Shown here: piece after piece, positions 46,798 through 47,003 of the stretch
Position numbering within the stretch: the stretch's first letter is position 1
How the letters are laid out: the number at the start of each line of letters is the position of its first letter
DNA from: Chthonomonas sp. UBA6659
GTDB lineage: Bacteria > Armatimonadota > Fimbriimonadia > Fimbriimonadales > Fimbriimonadaceae
Direction of reading: 5' to 3'
Assembly: GCA_002455425.1 (NCBI GenBank)
Contig: DKKT01000034.1
Coordinates: 1 to 47,003, forward strand
Length of the DNA stretch: 47,003 nucleotides
Position numbers and translations under genes: made by a program
The notes under the pieces: generated by a model
The model's input: the letters and a program-made list of their open reading frames with translations, nothing else
Told to the model about the DNA's origin: nothing
Databases searched by the model: none

Positions 46798-46819
46798 TGG
46801 TCGATCCTCTCGATACCCC

Positions 46820-46846
46820 TACGACTTCTCCTTCGCGGGAAGTTCC
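46820..46846 (-). promoter_or_regulatory. ECF-type promoter of the sigma operon
   Basis: On the minus strand GGAACTT (46846-46840) is followed 15 nt later by TCGTA (46824-46820), close to the sigma-E consensus. Initiation would fall near 46813, just before the Shine-Dalgarno motif at 46804-46810. Confidence 0.75.
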
Positions 46847-46854
46847 GGCACTGT

Positions 46855-46878
46855 GACCGGTTTCGCCTGGAACCGGTC
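46855..46878. promoter_or_regulatory. Perfect palindrome upstream of the ECF promoter
   Basis: GACCGGTT (46855-46862) and AACCGGTC (46871-46878) are perfect 8-bp arms with an 8-nt spacer, ending 9 nt upstream of the -35 element. It is placed as an activator binding site would be. The remaining 46879-47003 has no gene I can support; it holds a GC-rich run and a short GAGAGA-rich patch. Confidence 0.55.
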
Positions 46879-47003
46879 CAGAATACCGCTCCCGGCCGCG
46901 CCCGGCCTAGGTCTTGAATGAGAGCATGAGAGAGAGGTTCTCCTTGGTCTGTAAGGGAGTCGCGCGGATACCTCGCTGATTCCGGGATGGCTTGTGCCCG
47001 GCA

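Overview
The window is about 47 kb of GC-rich, densely packed bacterial chromosome with no phage, transposase, plasmid or CRISPR signature. Several traits together point to a free-living, flagellated, exopolysaccharide-making bacterium, most likely Armatimonadota (Fimbriimonadia-like): a PEP-CTERM protein, prepilin proteins of the H-X9-DG type, NPCBM and BNR-repeat secreted proteins, FliA/FliL flagellar genes, HrcA, and a Wzz/Wzy/LCP polysaccharide locus. That assignment is an inference from gene content and was not tested by phylogeny.

Layout. 1-7.6 kb (+ mostly): a PhyH-type dioxygenase, an M16 peptidase, tRNA-Ala, two small minus-strand genes, a PEP-CTERM protein, coaD, an exported TPR protein and nadK. 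7.6-17.3 kb (-): a DUF3472/NPCBM secreted protein; a set running cyclophilin, hrcA, cyclic-nucleotide-domain protein, dusB; a BNR-repeat protein; then small membrane protein, fliA, small acidic protein, gyrB. 17.4-21.05 kb (+): four overlapping genes (shortened aldo/keto-reductase-like protein, small membrane protein, FAD amine oxidase, amidohydrolase). 21.05-28.5 kb: a polysaccharide/cell-surface locus with two divergent arms, LCP ligase, pseudopilin-like protein and exported protein on -, and Wzz-like protein, O-antigen ligase/polymerase and a membrane glycosyltransferase-like protein on +. 28.5-28.8 kb: an intergenic patch of direct and inverted repeats. 28.8-34.2 kb (-): secreted and lipoprotein genes, transglutaminase, McsA-like zinc finger, OB-fold protein, YfhO-type membrane protein and a TPR protein. 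34.35-36.65 kb (+): a VIT/VWA protein, followed by a strongly structured intergenic region. 36.9-40.6 kb (-): a lipoprotein overlapping greA, and a CHASE4 hybrid histidine kinase. 40.8-42.4 kb (+): fliL, tRNA-Asp, tRNA-Phe and a metallophosphoesterase. 42.4-46.8 kb (-): a lipoprotein serpin, then ECF sigma, anti-sigma, RseB-like protein and prepilin.

Two regulatory observations stand out. First, many promoter-proximal genes have a TANNNT -10-like box only 5-8 nt (most often 6) before the start codon, which predicts leaderless mRNAs; operon-internal genes and a few others instead have Shine-Dalgarno motifs or overlapping starts. Second, the ECF sigma gene has a textbook GGAACTT / TCGTA promoter with a perfect palindrome just upstream, suggesting an autoregulated envelope-stress module that also transcribes a prepilin. 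I saw no unmistakable new defence or mobile system. The candidates most worth study are the leaderless rule, the sigma/RseB/prepilin operon, the cloverleaf-like intergenic element at 36.7 kb, and the amine oxidase operon with its shortened aldo/keto-reductase-like leader.
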